Notes: generated from the sequence alone by a model not told the origin. A stretch of DNA of 64,000 nucleotides from Candidatus Nitrosopumilus sp. (GCA_029255365.1 JAPFQF010000005.1:1-64000), one strand, 5' to 3'. Positions 8,979 to 23,611 are shown, numbered from the stretch's first letter. Program-made: numbers and translations.

Positions 8979-9338
8979 TTGTTGTCTGATTTCGAAATAA
9001 AATATTTTGCCGACAAGGTACATGTGCACAGGTGGCCGCAAGAGTCCCCCGTCTGGGATGACTCTGTAAAAAAACAGTTGGATGAACACATCAACAAAAA
9101 CCCCCGCAAAAAACAAATCACTGTCAGGGACAACTATTTAAAAATTGAAAATTTTGAATTTGGCTCGTTGAAAAAAATCGGCGTCTCTGTACCTTTTTTC
9201 AAAGAAGAATGCACGATGATTTTGGAGGTTGGATTTGGAGAACTGATGGCGCATGCCCACATCACAACTAAATCTGGGGACTATCTTGAAGTTTTTAACA
9301 AACTGATTTCATGGAGCAAGTCTTTCTCAAAAATTTGA
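8979..9338 (+). CDS. Conserved hypothetical protein
   Basis: 119-aa ORF; start codon uncertain. Confidence 0.6.
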   Translation: MLSDFEIKYFADKVHVHRWPQESPVWDDSVKKQLDEHINKNPRKKQITVRDNYLKIENFEFGSLKKIGVSVPFFKEECTMILEVGFGELMAHAHITTKSGDYLEVFNKLISWSKSFSKI

Positions 9339-9344
9339 AAATGA

Positions 9345-10625
9345 TCACTGGATCATCTTTTTGATGTCTGACTTTTCATGAGCGTTTGATATTGCGCCCA
9401 GTTTTCCCGGCAAAAAGAATATTCCGTCATGTGCAATCATTTTGAAATGATATTCGTGTAACGCTTTAACATCACACATTGACGCTTGAGCTGCGTTTGT
9501 AACTTCTGTAATCCCGCCTTTGGTAAAATGAGTCATGAACAGAGATCCTTTTCCTGTAACTATCACCTTGCCATCAAAAGACTTGCTCAACTCTTTTCTG
9601 GCGTATTCTCCAAGGCCGTTGATTTTAGAATATATCGATTTTCCATTTTTCAAAACAGACAGTGTTGCATATCCTGTGGTCATCGAACTGGGATTTGCAG
9701 AAAATGTGCCACCGCCAACATACGACCTCTCCGACTTTTTCTTACCTACTGTATTGGAGTGTTCCATTATCTCTTTTTTGCCACACATTACACCTATTGC
9801 CATTCCTCCCCCGACAATTTTTCCCAACGTGACAATGTCAGGATCTAACTTCATGGTTGGATACAGACATCCGTATCTGAATCTGAACCCCGTGACAATT
9901 TCATCCAGAATGAACAGTGATTTATTTTTGTGAACGAACTCTTGTATCCCTCTCAGGTAATCCTGGGTTGCAGGGATGCATCCTGCGCCGCCTAACACCG
10001 GTTCAATAATCACACCTGCCAAATCTTTTGAATGTTTCTTGAGAATTTGGAGCGAGCCTTCTAAATCATTGTAAGGGATGGAGACAATTTTTTCTTCATT
10101 TACAACACCGGAACTCTCTGATTCCGTAAAAGGCCAGTTGACTGATTTCAATAAATCTGATGTATACCCGTGCCACCCGCCATCGATTTTGGCAATTATT
10201 TTTCTGCCTGTCACAGAGCGTGCCAATCTTACAGCATACATTGTAGCTTCAGTCCCGGAGGTAACGTAGCGAATTTTCTCAGCTACTGGGACTGCCTTGG
10301 AAATTAATTCCGATAACCGTATCGTCTGCTCGTTTACAGTCCCGTACATCCAGCTTTTCTCAATCTGTTTTTTCAAAGAATCTTTAACTTTGCTTGGGGC
10401 ATGACCCAAAATCAAACTCCAGTGGCCCATCCAATAATCCGTGTATTTGTTGTCATCTACATCTGTGAGGCTTTTTCCTCCTGATGACTTTACAACAAAT
10501 GGATACGGTTCATAATATCTTATGTTGTGAGAAACCCCATTCACGTGAAGCTTTAGAGACTTTGCAAACAACCTTGCAGAATTTTTTGTCTTTTTCTTAT
10601 ACTCTGTAATGTAGTCCAAAAGCAA
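9345..10625 (-). CDS. Class III aminotransferase, glutamate-1-semialdehyde aminomutase-like
   Basis: PLP-fold motifs [52 protein letters not shown]. Confidence 0.9.
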   Translation of the reverse strand: MLLDYITEYKKKTKNSARLFAKSLKLHVNGVSHNIRYYEPYPFVVKSSGGKSLTDVDDNKYTDYWMGHWSLILGHAPSKVKDSLKKQIEKSWMYGTVNEQTIRLSELISKAVPVAEKIRYVTSGTEATMYAVRLARSVTGRKIIAKIDGGWHGYTSDLLKSVNWPFTESESSGVVNEEKIVSIPYNDLEGSLQILKKHSKDLAGVIIEPVLGGAGCIPATQDYLRGIQEFVHKNKSLFILDEIVTGFRFRYGCLYPTMKLDPDIVTLGKIVGGGMAIGVMCGKKEIMEHSNTVGKKKSERSYVGGGTFSANPSSMTTGYATLSVLKNGKSIYSKINGLGEYARKELSKSFDGKVIVTGKGSLFMTHFTKGGITEVTNAAQASMCDVKALHEYHFKMIAHDGIFFLPGKLGAISNAHEKSDIKKMIQ

Positions 10626-10666
10626 TTTTCAAAGTGACATGTATCATTTTAACTATCAAAATATCG

Positions 10667-10757
10667 CTGATCGGTCCGTTTTTTACCCCTCACCTGGGTC
10701 TTTGGGGTGATCTAAAAAACAAAATATGTAATTTTTTCAATTTTTGTGACCGATCAG
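10667..10757. promoter_or_regulatory. Perfect 10-bp inverted repeat CTGATCGGTC / GACCGATCAG, arms about 71 bp apart, upstream of the rRNA promoter
   Basis: Arms at 10667-10676 and 10748-10757 read directly from the sequence. Confidence 0.45.
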
Positions 10758-10769
10758 GCATAATTTCAC

Positions 10770-10790
10770 GGTTGGTTTATATGTATTCTG
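10770..10790 (+). promoter_or_regulatory. Candidate rRNA operon TATA box
   Basis: GGTTGGTTTATATGTATTC about 230 nt before the 16S start; TATA-like TTTATATG. Confidence 0.4.
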
Positions 10791-11008
10791 ACTTTGTTGG
10801 CTTCTGCATACGTAACGCAATAGGCGGCGCTCGTGATGAAGTATGGCAAGATGCCACTTTGTGATTCATGGGCCTCCAGTTACGCATACAAGAATGAGGA
10901 TTTGATTGCAAGATCAATATCTGAAATGTGAAGATTATGTGCATCCGTCAATTCCAAATTAAAGTACATGATGTGTACTTCAGTAATCAAAATACAAAAT
11001 ATAATTCA

Positions 11009-12482
<1,474 letters not shown>

Positions 12483-12620
12483 GACATGGAAAGTGTACGG
12501 GTGTACATAATCTTCACATTGAAATCATCGATGCAATGCATCACGAAAGTGATGTATGAAGGATGTAGTGGGCCACTCACCGGTGGCTTGCAATGATCGT
12601 CGTGCATAGTCGTGTAATAT
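12483..12620 (+). other. 16S-23S internal transcribed spacer, no tRNA gene
   Basis: About 140 nt with no tRNA cloverleaf; 12497-12519 pairs with 10926-10948 (23-bp stem with two G-U pairs). Confidence 0.75.
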
Positions 12621-15635
<3,015 letters not shown>

Positions 15636-15728
15636 CATAGAGACTATGCGCGATGAATCATTTTCAATTCATCAAGTGGAATATAACACATACACGACTT
15701 GTACGATGATTTCATTTTTAATCATTCA

Positions 15729-15791
15729 TAGCGGATGCTATGCGTTTTTAATTTGACAATTAACTCCTAGCGGACGTTATGGGTTTTTAAT
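15729..15791 (+). repeat. Two imperfect 24-bp direct repeats 3' of 23S, TAGCGGAYGYTATGSGTTTTTAAT
   Basis: 15729-15752 and 15768-15791 differ at 3 positions; both end in a T-run (possible terminators). Confidence 0.5.
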
Positions 15792-15896
15792 CATTTAAAA
15801 TCCGCCTTAGTGAAAACTATGCACGACTATTTACTATGTTATTAAAAATAACACACACCAGCTTGTATTCTATTGAAAGCGATCTAAAATATACTC

Positions 15897-16661
15897 ATGA
15901 GGGAAAATATCCTAAAAAAGAAAGAACTTCAAGAACGTCTTTCAAAAATAGATAAACAACTTCTCAAACAAAATAAAATTTTGATTAGTGAAGTTGAAAA
16001 TAAAACTGCTGAACTGGTAAGATCTGAACGATTGGCAACAATCGGTACAATGTCCAGTAGAATTGCTCATGATTTGAAACAACCTTTGACAATTATACAA
16101 ACTTATACAGATATGTTAACTCCTGAAATTATTTTAAAATTAGATTATGCTGATAAACAAAAATGGTCCCGAATACAGAATTCTATTTTAGACATGTCTA
16201 GAATTATTGAAGATGTTTTAGATTTTGCAAGAACAACTGAAATTAAAAAAATAGAATGCAATTTTTCAACAATTTTGAATTTAGCGATGAATCGTGTTAA
16301 ATCTTCTTATGGAATCCAAATTAATTTACCTGAAAATGATATCTCTCTAAAGTGTGATGCACGAAAAATAGAGGGTGTATTATCTAACTTGATCAATAAT
16401 TCAGTTCAAGCATTGGATGGCAATGGTGAAATCGATATAATTGTTAATTCTAATTCTAACTTTGTAACTATTATCGTTAAAGATTCAGGCCCTGGCATAC
16501 TTGATCAAAATTTAAAGAAAATCTTTGAGCCCATGTTTACAACTAAAACTACTGGAACGGGATTGGGGTTGGTAATTTGTAAAAGTATTGTAGAACAACA
16601 TGGTGGTACAATTTCAGTAAGTAACAAACCTACCACCTTCACTATCACTCTTCCTCTTTAG
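15897..16661 (+). CDS. Sensor histidine kinase
   Basis: H-box RIAHDLKQPLTIIQTYTDML; N-box LINNSVQALDGNGEI; G-boxes VKDSGPGI and TTKTTGTGLGLVICKSIVEQHGG. Confidence 0.92.
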   Translation: MRENILKKKELQERLSKIDKQLLKQNKILISEVENKTAELVRSERLATIGTMSSRIAHDLKQPLTIIQTYTDMLTPEIILKLDYADKQKWSRIQNSILDMSRIIEDVLDFARTTEIKKIECNFSTILNLAMNRVKSSYGIQINLPENDISLKCDARKIEGVLSNLINNSVQALDGNGEIDIIVNSNSNFVTIIVKDSGPGILDQNLKKIFEPMFTTKTTGTGLGLVICKSIVEQHGGTISVSNKPTTFTITLPL

Positions 16662-16818
16662 ATACTTATTTTTCTAATTCAATATCTTTTTGAAGTTCTT
16701 TTGGTAATCCTACCCACCACTCATTTTGGTTTTCAGACATTAAACCAAATGATCTGCGGATGCTAATAGATCTGCCGCTTAATTCTTCAAAGTAACTGTT
16801 CAACAAAATATGACAAAC

Positions 16819-17298
16819 TCAGTCTTTCACATATTCCATATCTGATGTTTCTGGGGCATCTTTGATTTTTACGGTTACGGTGTCACCTAATTTATTGAAA
16901 ATCCTTTGCCTTTTTTCATTCGTTAGTATCCATCCCAAAATCACGTCAATTGGCAACAGAAATGATTTTCCAAAACCACTTAGCATTACTCCAGACAGTT
17001 TTGGCTTTCCGCCTTTGATGCCTGTGACTTTCAAATTGAGTATTTTTTTTCCAACTGTCTGCCCAGTCTTGTATTCCAAAATTACCCAATAAACAAAAAA
17101 CAACGTGCTGACTGGGATGTATTGAGTACTTTCAGCCCATAGCCAGTCCTGATCAAATTCATAGTGTATTGTCCCAAATGACAAGAAAATTATCGCTGTG
17201 GATATGCTTGAAACAATGACGAAATCAATCAACCATGCAAGAAACCTGTCGCTCCATTTTGCAAGGATAACCTTTGAATCTGATTTTTCATCACACAT
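16819..17298 (-). CDS. RDD-family membrane protein
   Basis: RFLAWLIDFVIVSS...YKTGQTVGKKILNLKVTG. Confidence 0.85.
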   Translation of the reverse strand: MCDEKSDSKVILAKWSDRFLAWLIDFVIVSSISTAIIFLSFGTIHYEFDQDWLWAESTQYIPVSTLFFVYWVILEYKTGQTVGKKILNLKVTGIKGGKPKLSGVMLSGFGKSFLLPIDVILGWILTNEKRQRIFNKLGDTVTVKIKDAPETSDMEYVKD

Positions 17299-17395
17299 GT
17301 GCTGACTGGGTGTTACAAATTAATAAAATATGTTACTCATTGGTTAGCACAAATTGCAACACAGTTGATTTATTTCTTGACGATATGGACTATAC

Positions 17396-17527
17396 ATGAA
17401 AGCAAAGTTTGCAACATCATGCACTTCATGTGGTGATAAAATTCAACCCGGGAAAGAGATTTTAAAAGACAAAGACGAAAACTGGGTTCATAAGCACTGT
17501 ATTGACGATTCAGAAGGGCTACCTTAG
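17396..17527 (+). CDS. Cys-rich (CxxC) microprotein
   Basis: MKAKFATSCTSCGDKIQPGKEILKDKDENWVHKHCIDDSEGLP, 43 aa; C-x2-C...H-x3-HC. Confidence 0.65.
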   Translation: MKAKFATSCTSCGDKIQPGKEILKDKDENWVHKHCIDDSEGLP

Positions 17528-17567
17528 AAATTAATAGTCTGATCTTTAAACAATCTTAGAATTATTT

Positions 17568-18401
17568 TTGTTTGCGATAAACCCCGTTGATCTATTTTTG
17601 TGGACGTTTCGAAGAAATGAAAAAGACGTTGTAAATCTATACACCTCCCTGTCACCTGTAATGCAATTAGCTACGGGCGGTACAATGCTTAATTTTGGAC
17701 TTTGGTCTCCGGAGCATCTGGAACCTGTTTCCGCGCAAAAAAACCTCTGCAGCGTTTTTGCAGACATGGCCGAAATGTCCTCTGGTGTGACCGCTGTTGA
17801 TGTGGGAAGTGGATTGTCTGCCCCCTCTGAGTTTTGGAGGGATCTCTTTCCTGGAATCAAACTGTACGATGTCAATATCAATTTCAAGCAGTTGGTTTTT
17901 TCTGGACATCAGGATGGCATCGAATTTGTAAATTCAACTTCTACAAAATTGCCCTTTGACAACAATTCAGTTGACCGCGTCTTGGCGTTGGAATCGGCAC
18001 AACATTTCAAACCTCTCTGTGATTTTATTTCTGAATCTAAAAGAATTTTGAAACCTGGCGGATTGCTTGTCATGGCCGTTCCAATAACAATCGGAAACCC
18101 GTCGTTTAAAAAATTAGGACTCTTAAAGTTTACATGGTCTTCTGAGCATTACAGCCTGGATTTTCTAAAAAACTCAATCATGTCCTGCGGTTTTACAATA
18201 TCTGAAGAAAAACTAATTGGCTCGAACGTGTATGAGCCACTTGCAAACTATTATTTGAAAAACAGGGCAGATCTGAGAAAATCCATTCTGAAAAATTATC
18301 CCTCATATGTTGAATTTCTGCTGTTTAACTCAATTCAAAAAATGAAGAAAGCGTCTGAATCCAAAGTCATTGACTATGTGCTGCTAAAGTGTCATCTGTG
18401 A
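17568..18401 (+). CDS. SAM-dependent methyltransferase
   Basis: AVDVGSGLSAPSEFW (motif I), LPFDNNSVDRVLALESAQHF, SKRILKPGGLLVMAVP; TTG start. Confidence 0.88.
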   Translation: MFAINPVDLFLWTFRRNEKDVVNLYTSLSPVMQLATGGTMLNFGLWSPEHLEPVSAQKNLCSVFADMAEMSSGVTAVDVGSGLSAPSEFWRDLFPGIKLYDVNINFKQLVFSGHQDGIEFVNSTSTKLPFDNNSVDRVLALESAQHFKPLCDFISESKRILKPGGLLVMAVPITIGNPSFKKLGLLKFTWSSEHYSLDFLKNSIMSCGFTISEEKLIGSNVYEPLANYYLKNRADLRKSILKNYPSYVEFLLFNSIQKMKKASESKVIDYVLLKCHL

Positions 18402-19499
18402 TCAAACTCTTAGTATGTTTCTGGAGATTAAGTTTTCCATGGCTTGCAAATACTCTGATTCGGAAATTTTTTCTTCCAGTAGCCACTTTGTAGTCGTTTT
18501 CCACCACTTTGGTATCGCTGTACTATATGATTTGCTGTTGTGTTCTGCATCAAAAAAATTCGTGGCTGTAATTTTTGTGTCGTCTCCCACTGTCAGCACT
18601 TCGGTTTCATGAAATTCATGCGAAAAAACAAGCCCTGTCTCCTTGTCGATGATTTTTAGATTTTGACCTGAAGAATCTCTTGCAAACAATGACTGTCTAA
18701 TTTCACCGTCTACTGTGTATGTTGTTTCGCTCATAATCTTCAAATCTTTTGAAATCACATCTCCCAACGCGATCGGCATCGGCACCGCATACTCGTAAAA
18801 TTCACAACACTTTTCCGAAATGATCAGTCCCTGAAAATTCAGATTCATCTGCCCTGTGCTTGTTCCTTCCTTTGAGGTCTCGTAGATTTTTAGAATTATT
18901 TCCTCGCTGTCTATGGAATACACTTCGTGTTTCACGGTGATGACGTTTTTGAATTTGTCTGTGTGTGAATATTTTATGAAATCCCCTACTTCAAAACATA
19001 TTCTGCCTTCATCGCATTTTCTGTCTTTGGTTTCATTAAAAATAACTCCCGCCTCAATCATTGCCCTAATCCCATACGCGAAATCTGTATCGCTATTTAC
19101 GTTATCTATCCATAGCTGGGCATCTTTCTTGATCCAACTTGGCATGATGTTGGAAATCTTTAGATGTCTTTCTTTGATGTATCTTGAGTCCCCGAGATAT
19201 TTTTCAATTTCAGACAACAACACTAGATCTCTTGCCTGATGCGTGCTGTTCCATGCTACGTGGTTGTACAAAATTACACATGCCCTGATGTTTGGATGGT
19301 ATGGGTGCTGTAGAGACAGGTTTTCAACCCCTAGCAATTTGTATTCGTCATAATAGAATTCGCAGAACCTCAAAATATCTTTCGAAGTAATTATTTCAAA
19401 ATCAGGGTCGTGTGCGTAGGTGTTTTGAAGGCCGGAACTTGATATTAATCCAATTAACATGATCCCAAAAATAATATTTTTCAATGATTCTGTGTTCAA
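18402..19499 (-). CDS. Exported protein with two W-rich IPxWxK..W domains
   Basis: Signal peptide; IMPSWIKKDAQLWIDNVNSDTDFAYGIRAMIEAGVIF and C-terminal IPKWWKTTTKWLLEEKISESEYLQAMENLISRNILRV. Confidence 0.75.
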   Translation of the reverse strand: MNTESLKNIIFGIMLIGLISSSGLQNTYAHDPDFEIITSKDILRFCEFYYDEYKLLGVENLSLQHPYHPNIRACVILYNHVAWNSTHQARDLVLLSEIEKYLGDSRYIKERHLKISNIMPSWIKKDAQLWIDNVNSDTDFAYGIRAMIEAGVIFNETKDRKCDEGRICFEVGDFIKYSHTDKFKNVITVKHEVYSIDSEEIILKIYETSKEGTSTGQMNLNFQGLIISEKCCEFYEYAVPMPIALGDVISKDLKIMSETTYTVDGEIRQSLFARDSSGQNLKIIDKETGLVFSHEFHETEVLTVGDDTKITATNFFDAEHNSKSYSTAIPKWWKTTTKWLLEEKISESEYLQAMENLISRNILRV

Positions 19500-19616
19500 A
19501 GTTTTGCTTATTAATTCAATGTAGAAATTCCTTAAACTATGATGCCAATCCGGAATTGTGTGTGTGGCTTTGATTCTGTGTTTGCTGCTTTTTGAAATTG
19601 GCTAAGGTTTTTATTT

Positions 19617-20009
19617 TTGGTGCTTCACCTTAAAGTCGTGACTGGTAACGCTTTGTATGCTGAAAAATGTGCTAAACTGTTAAGAGAATCTGAAATTCGT
19701 TTTGCAGGAATATTGGACAAAGACGGCAAACTAATTTCTGGCGGTTTTAAGGAAGGCCTTGTCCCTTATGAGGGAGATGAGACCAAATTGCAGTCGTTTT
19801 TTGACTTTGTTTCAAAAGCATCTATACGAAAAGAATTTGATGAAAGTCTGGGGCCGATAAACTACATTGCTGCCAGAAGAGACAAGGCGGTTTTAGTAAG
19901 TTTCCCGTTTCCAATAACACAAATTCTGCTGTTGATCTCTGCAGAGCCAACTGTAAATATTGAAAATCTGGCAAAAAAAGTTGTAGAAATTTTCACCGAT
20001 GTCAACTAA
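19617..20009 (+). CDS. Roadblock/profilin-fold-like small protein, paralog of 25331-25723
   Basis: FAGILDKDGKLISGGFKEG...KEFDESLGPINYIAARRDKAVLVSFPF aligns with the product of 25331-25723. Confidence 0.65.
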   Translation: MVLHLKVVTGNALYAEKCAKLLRESEIRFAGILDKDGKLISGGFKEGLVPYEGDETKLQSFFDFVSKASIRKEFDESLGPINYIAARRDKAVLVSFPFPITQILLLISAEPTVNIENLAKKVVEIFTDVN

Positions 20010-20056
20010 GTCTGATTGAACAATCTGGCGAATTCTTTAATTACGCGTATGAAAAA

Positions 20057-21055
20057 TTGCCATTGATCATGAATTCTAATTTGCTGATTGTTTTACTGCT
20101 GATAATATTTCCGCTCTTTTTCGCAGATTCTTTTGCTAGTGTCAATGACTTTACCACTGACAAAATATCGTACGGCACTGATGATTTTATAATTATTTCT
20201 GGCAGTGTCGATTACAACCCTGATCTTTTCTCAATAATTATCCAAATTATCACCCCCGGCGGATCTGGTTTGGCCCACGTTGACAGCGTTATTCCAAACA
20301 GTGACGGAACTTTTAAAAAAACAATTCATGCCGGTGGCCCTACCTGGTCCGAAAATGGTAAATACACGATTAAGATTTCTTACGGCGGAAATTTGGAAAA
20401 ATTCATAGAGTATGAAAAATCATCCGAGTATGTTCCTGGCATTTCGACACCGCGCCTTTCAACACCTGGCACCTCTACCAACGATTATTTTGTTGAGAAT
20501 CCTAAAATGAGGATTCTGGGATTTCCCTCTCTTGATAACTCGCCACAATACTATATCGACAGGTACAACAACGAACCTGGTTACAGATCGTGGTTTGATT
20601 CCCAGTTCCCGCTTTACACTGTTTATGAAGTCGTTGGATACAAATCCACACACGTTGAAAATTTCCCATCACTTGACACTCCCCCACAGTACTATATCGA
20701 CAGATACAACAACGAACCTGGTTACAGATCGTGGTTTGATTTTCAATTTCCAGGACAAACAATTTACGACATACTGGGATTTTCCACGTATGTTCCTGAT
20801 TGGATAAAGACGTATGCTGAAAATTGGGCTGCTGGTGATATTTCTGACAATGAGTTCATGGACGGCTTGGATTTCATGCTGAAAAACAAGATAATGGTAA
20901 TTCCAAATATCAATTCTGCCGCTTCCTCCGTTGATGAAATCCCTCACTGGTTTAGAAATACGGCTCACTGGTGGTCCATCGACCTTATTTCCCAACAAGA
21001 ATTCATCAATTCCATAAAGTATCTTATCCAAGAAGACATAATTTTAGTTGAATAG
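20057..21055 (+). CDS. Exported protein with tandem YYIDRYNNEPGYRSWF repeats and two C-terminal W-rich domains
   Basis: Signal peptide; FPSLDxxPQYYIDRYNNEPGYRSWFDxQFP twice; VPDWIKTYAENWAAGDISDNEFMDGLDFML and IPHWFRNTAHWWSIDLISQQEFINSIKYLI. Confidence 0.8.
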   Translation: MPLIMNSNLLIVLLLIIFPLFFADSFASVNDFTTDKISYGTDDFIIISGSVDYNPDLFSIIIQIITPGGSGLAHVDSVIPNSDGTFKKTIHAGGPTWSENGKYTIKISYGGNLEKFIEYEKSSEYVPGISTPRLSTPGTSTNDYFVENPKMRILGFPSLDNSPQYYIDRYNNEPGYRSWFDSQFPLYTVYEVVGYKSTHVENFPSLDTPPQYYIDRYNNEPGYRSWFDFQFPGQTIYDILGFSTYVPDWIKTYAENWAAGDISDNEFMDGLDFMLKNKIMVIPNINSAASSVDEIPHWFRNTAHWWSIDLISQQEFINSIKYLIQEDIILVE

Positions 21056-21094
21056 TTTAGAATCCTTTTAATTCTATAATGCAATGGTAATTCT

Positions 21095-21550
21095 GTGAAA
21101 GCTACTTTTGGTGCAGGATGTTTTTGGCATGTTGAGGACTTGCTAAACAAAACAAAGGGAGTGAAGTCTACTGCAGCGGGGTACATTGGAGGGCAACTTA
21201 CAAACCCCACATACGAAGAAGTATGCACCGACAAAACTGGTCATGCAGAAGCGGTGGAAGTTGAATATGACCCGGATGAAATTTCTTTTGAAGAATTGCT
21301 GGACGTATTTTGGTCAAACCACAATCCTACGACATTAAATCGACAGGGCCCTGACGTTGGAATTCAGTATCGCTCAGCAATTTTTTACCACGATGAAAAG
21401 CAAAAAGAAATTGCAGAAAAATCAAAACAAGAGTTGGAAAAATCAGCCAAATTCAGCGATCCTATAGTTACTGAGATAGTTCCTGCCCCTACATTTTACA
21501 AAGCAGAAGAATACCATCAGAAATATTTCAAAAAACACGGATTTTCTTAG
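21095..21550 (+). CDS. msrA: Peptide methionine sulfoxide reductase A
   Basis: [31 protein letters not shown]...[12 protein letters not shown]. Confidence 0.95.
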   Translation: MKATFGAGCFWHVEDLLNKTKGVKSTAAGYIGGQLTNPTYEEVCTDKTGHAEAVEVEYDPDEISFEELLDVFWSNHNPTTLNRQGPDVGIQYRSAIFYHDEKQKEIAEKSKQELEKSAKFSDPIVTEIVPAPTFYKAEEYHQKYFKKHGFS

Positions 21551-21933
21551 ACTGTTTACCCGTAAGACTGGGATCTTTGGTGTATGTGTCCCTTTGACTC
21601 TTCCACGAATTTCTTTACTTGCACGCCGAGTGATTTTTCTACTTATCCACCCGCCCTGAATTCTGAACTTGGCAGCGCGCAAATTGAACAAATTCCAGCA
21701 ACTGCGAACTCGCAATTCGTATCCGATGTGACGGCCAGTCCAATCCCCTGATGGAATTTTTAGGTTCGTCTGACTGATGGCACTTTTGGATTTTTTTTAT
21801 ATCCAATCCGCGTCTATTTTTATGCCGAAAACCACTCCGAATTTCAAATAACATGAAAATGTATTTTGATATATGTCTATCTGATCGCACAATTCGTTAA
21901 GGCTTATCTAGTGATTATAATTCACCCAAAACG

Positions 21934-22725
21934 GTGGAAGATAAATTCCTTGAAATTGACGGACGCAGGATTAGGTACTTGGAATCTGGCAGTTCTAAAA
22001 ATACACTCGTACTACTTCACGGCTTAGGTGCTTCTGCTGAACGGTGGAGTCATGTTGTTCCCCTCTTTGTAGACCGTTTTAGAGTTATAGTCCCAGATTT
22101 AGTTGGATTCGGATACAGTGACAAACCTACGGTGGATTATACTCTTGATTTTTTCACAGACTTTCTTGAAAAGTTTTTCACCGCATCTAAAATCTACAAA
22201 CCTAACATCGTCGGCTCTTCACTGGGGGGCCTAATTTCCGCGGAGTATGCTGCATCTCACTCTGATGAAATTGAAAAACTCGTTCTTGTATCCCCTGCCG
22301 GGATTATGAAGAAATCCACCCCTGCACTTGACGCGTATATCATGGCAGCTTTGTATCCTAATGAAGTCAGTGCGAAACATGCGTTTGAGATGATGGAAGG
22401 TTCTGGAAAAAGCATTGAAGACAATATTGTCAGTGGGTTTGTAGAGCGAATGCAACTGCCTAATGCCAAACTTGCATTCATGTCTACTGTTTTAGGGCTG
22501 AAAAACTCTGACTTTATCGTATCCAAGCTACAATCTGTCTTGACGCCAACCTTGATTATTTGGGGTGCAAATGATCCTGTGATTCCAATTGAATATGCTG
22601 ATGATTTTGTTTCGGCAATTCCTGATTGCAAATTTTACAAAATGGATGGATGTGGACATACTCCGTATGTCCAGAAACCTCAAATTTTTGCTTCAAAAGT
22701 GTTGGAATTTTTGAACGATACTTAG
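21934..22725 (+). CDS. Alpha/beta hydrolase
   Basis: LVLLHGLGASAERW, NIVGSSLGGLISAEYA (nucleophile elbow), catalytic His in GCGHTPYVQKP. Confidence 0.9.
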   Translation: MEDKFLEIDGRRIRYLESGSSKNTLVLLHGLGASAERWSHVVPLFVDRFRVIVPDLVGFGYSDKPTVDYTLDFFTDFLEKFFTASKIYKPNIVGSSLGGLISAEYAASHSDEIEKLVLVSPAGIMKKSTPALDAYIMAALYPNEVSAKHAFEMMEGSGKSIEDNIVSGFVERMQLPNAKLAFMSTVLGLKNSDFIVSKLQSVLTPTLIIWGANDPVIPIEYADDFVSAIPDCKFYKMDGCGHTPYVQKPQIFASKVLEFLNDT

Positions 22726-22760
22726 ATTCATTTAAATATCAATTATTCCAATCATTACCT

Positions 22761-23186
22761 ATGAGTGGTAATCAAAACCTATACGATCCTTCTGAGATGT
22801 TCAAGTCTTGGATTCAAAAAAGTGGACGCGCTCAAGCAGAATTTATGAAAAATTTTGGCTCTTTGATGTCGAATCAGTCCAGTCAAACATTCAATCCTTT
22901 GGAAACGTTGAAAGGAGTTTCTGACAGTGCACGACAAACTCAATCTAATATGATGGATAACATGTCTACCATGCAAAGTAAAAGCATGGATACGATGTTT
23001 AGCATCGGTCAATTGCTTCCCTCGTTTATGAATTGGGGTGCTTACAAGACCACAATCAGCAGTAATGGAAGAATCTCCATTCCTGAGGCTGAACGCAACG
23101 CCCTGGGTTTAGGGGACGGCGATTTAGTCCAAGTCATTATCTTGCCAATAGCAAAAAAATCAAAAAATAAGGAGGTGAAACAATGA
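22761..23186 (+). CDS. Phasin-like protein with C-terminal SpoVT/AbrB domain
   Basis: Start ATGAGTGGT at 22761 preferred over 22626; helical Met/Gln/Ser-rich N-terminus, then YKTTISSNGRISIPEAERNALGLGDGDLVQVIIL. Confidence 0.8.
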   Translation: MSGNQNLYDPSEMFKSWIQKSGRAQAEFMKNFGSLMSNQSSQTFNPLETLKGVSDSARQTQSNMMDNMSTMQSKSMDTMFSIGQLLPSFMNWGAYKTTISSNGRISIPEAERNALGLGDGDLVQVIILPIAKKSKNKEVKQ

Positions 23187-23611
23187 GTAAGAACGAAACA
23201 ACACAAACAAAATCACAAGATGTGTTTTCTGTATCTCAAGAAAATGTAGACAAGATCTTCCACGGTATAAAACAATCAGTACCGCAATATCATCAGTCAA
23301 TTACAAATGTGCAGCAGGAATACCTTCAAGCATACGAAAACGTAGTGGGTTCAACTATCTCGCTACAAAAAGAATATGTGAAGAAAGCGGGTATTGCAGC
23401 AAACATTCCTGAGGCAACATTGAAGGTAATCCATTATGCGACTGAAGAATTTGTAAAGGCAGCTTCTATACAAAACCAGGTGACACTTGCAACAATAGAT
23501 GCAACACAACAGAATATCAAAACATTCAACGATAATGCAAAATCATTTGCTGACCTGAACAGAAACATTCTACAGTCTTGGATTTCTGCATTCACTGCAA
23601 AAACAAACTAG
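23183..23611 (+). CDS. Phasin (PHA granule-associated protein)
   Basis: Helical protein without Cys; overlaps the preceding gene by 4 nt and lies beside phaC/phaE. Confidence 0.75.
   Translation: MSKNETTQTKSQDVFSVSQENVDKIFHGIKQSVPQYHQSITNVQQEYLQAYENVVGSTISLQKEYVKKAGIAANIPEATLKVIHYATEEFVKAASIQNQVTLATIDATQQNIKTFNDNAKSFADLNRNILQSWISAFTAKTN

Noticed and set aside
10634-10864. 76-aa ORF in the rRNA leader
   Set aside because: Overlaps the promoter, inverted repeat and leader; composition not protein-like.
12483-12620. tRNA-Ala in the 16S-23S spacer and a 5S rRNA after 23S
   Set aside because: Searched by eye for T-loop/anticodon and 5S signatures; none found.
16666-16803. 45-aa minus-strand ORF ending SENQNEWWVGLPKELQKDIELEK
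   Set aside because: Needs a TTG start for full length and has no clear family; left out as unsupported.
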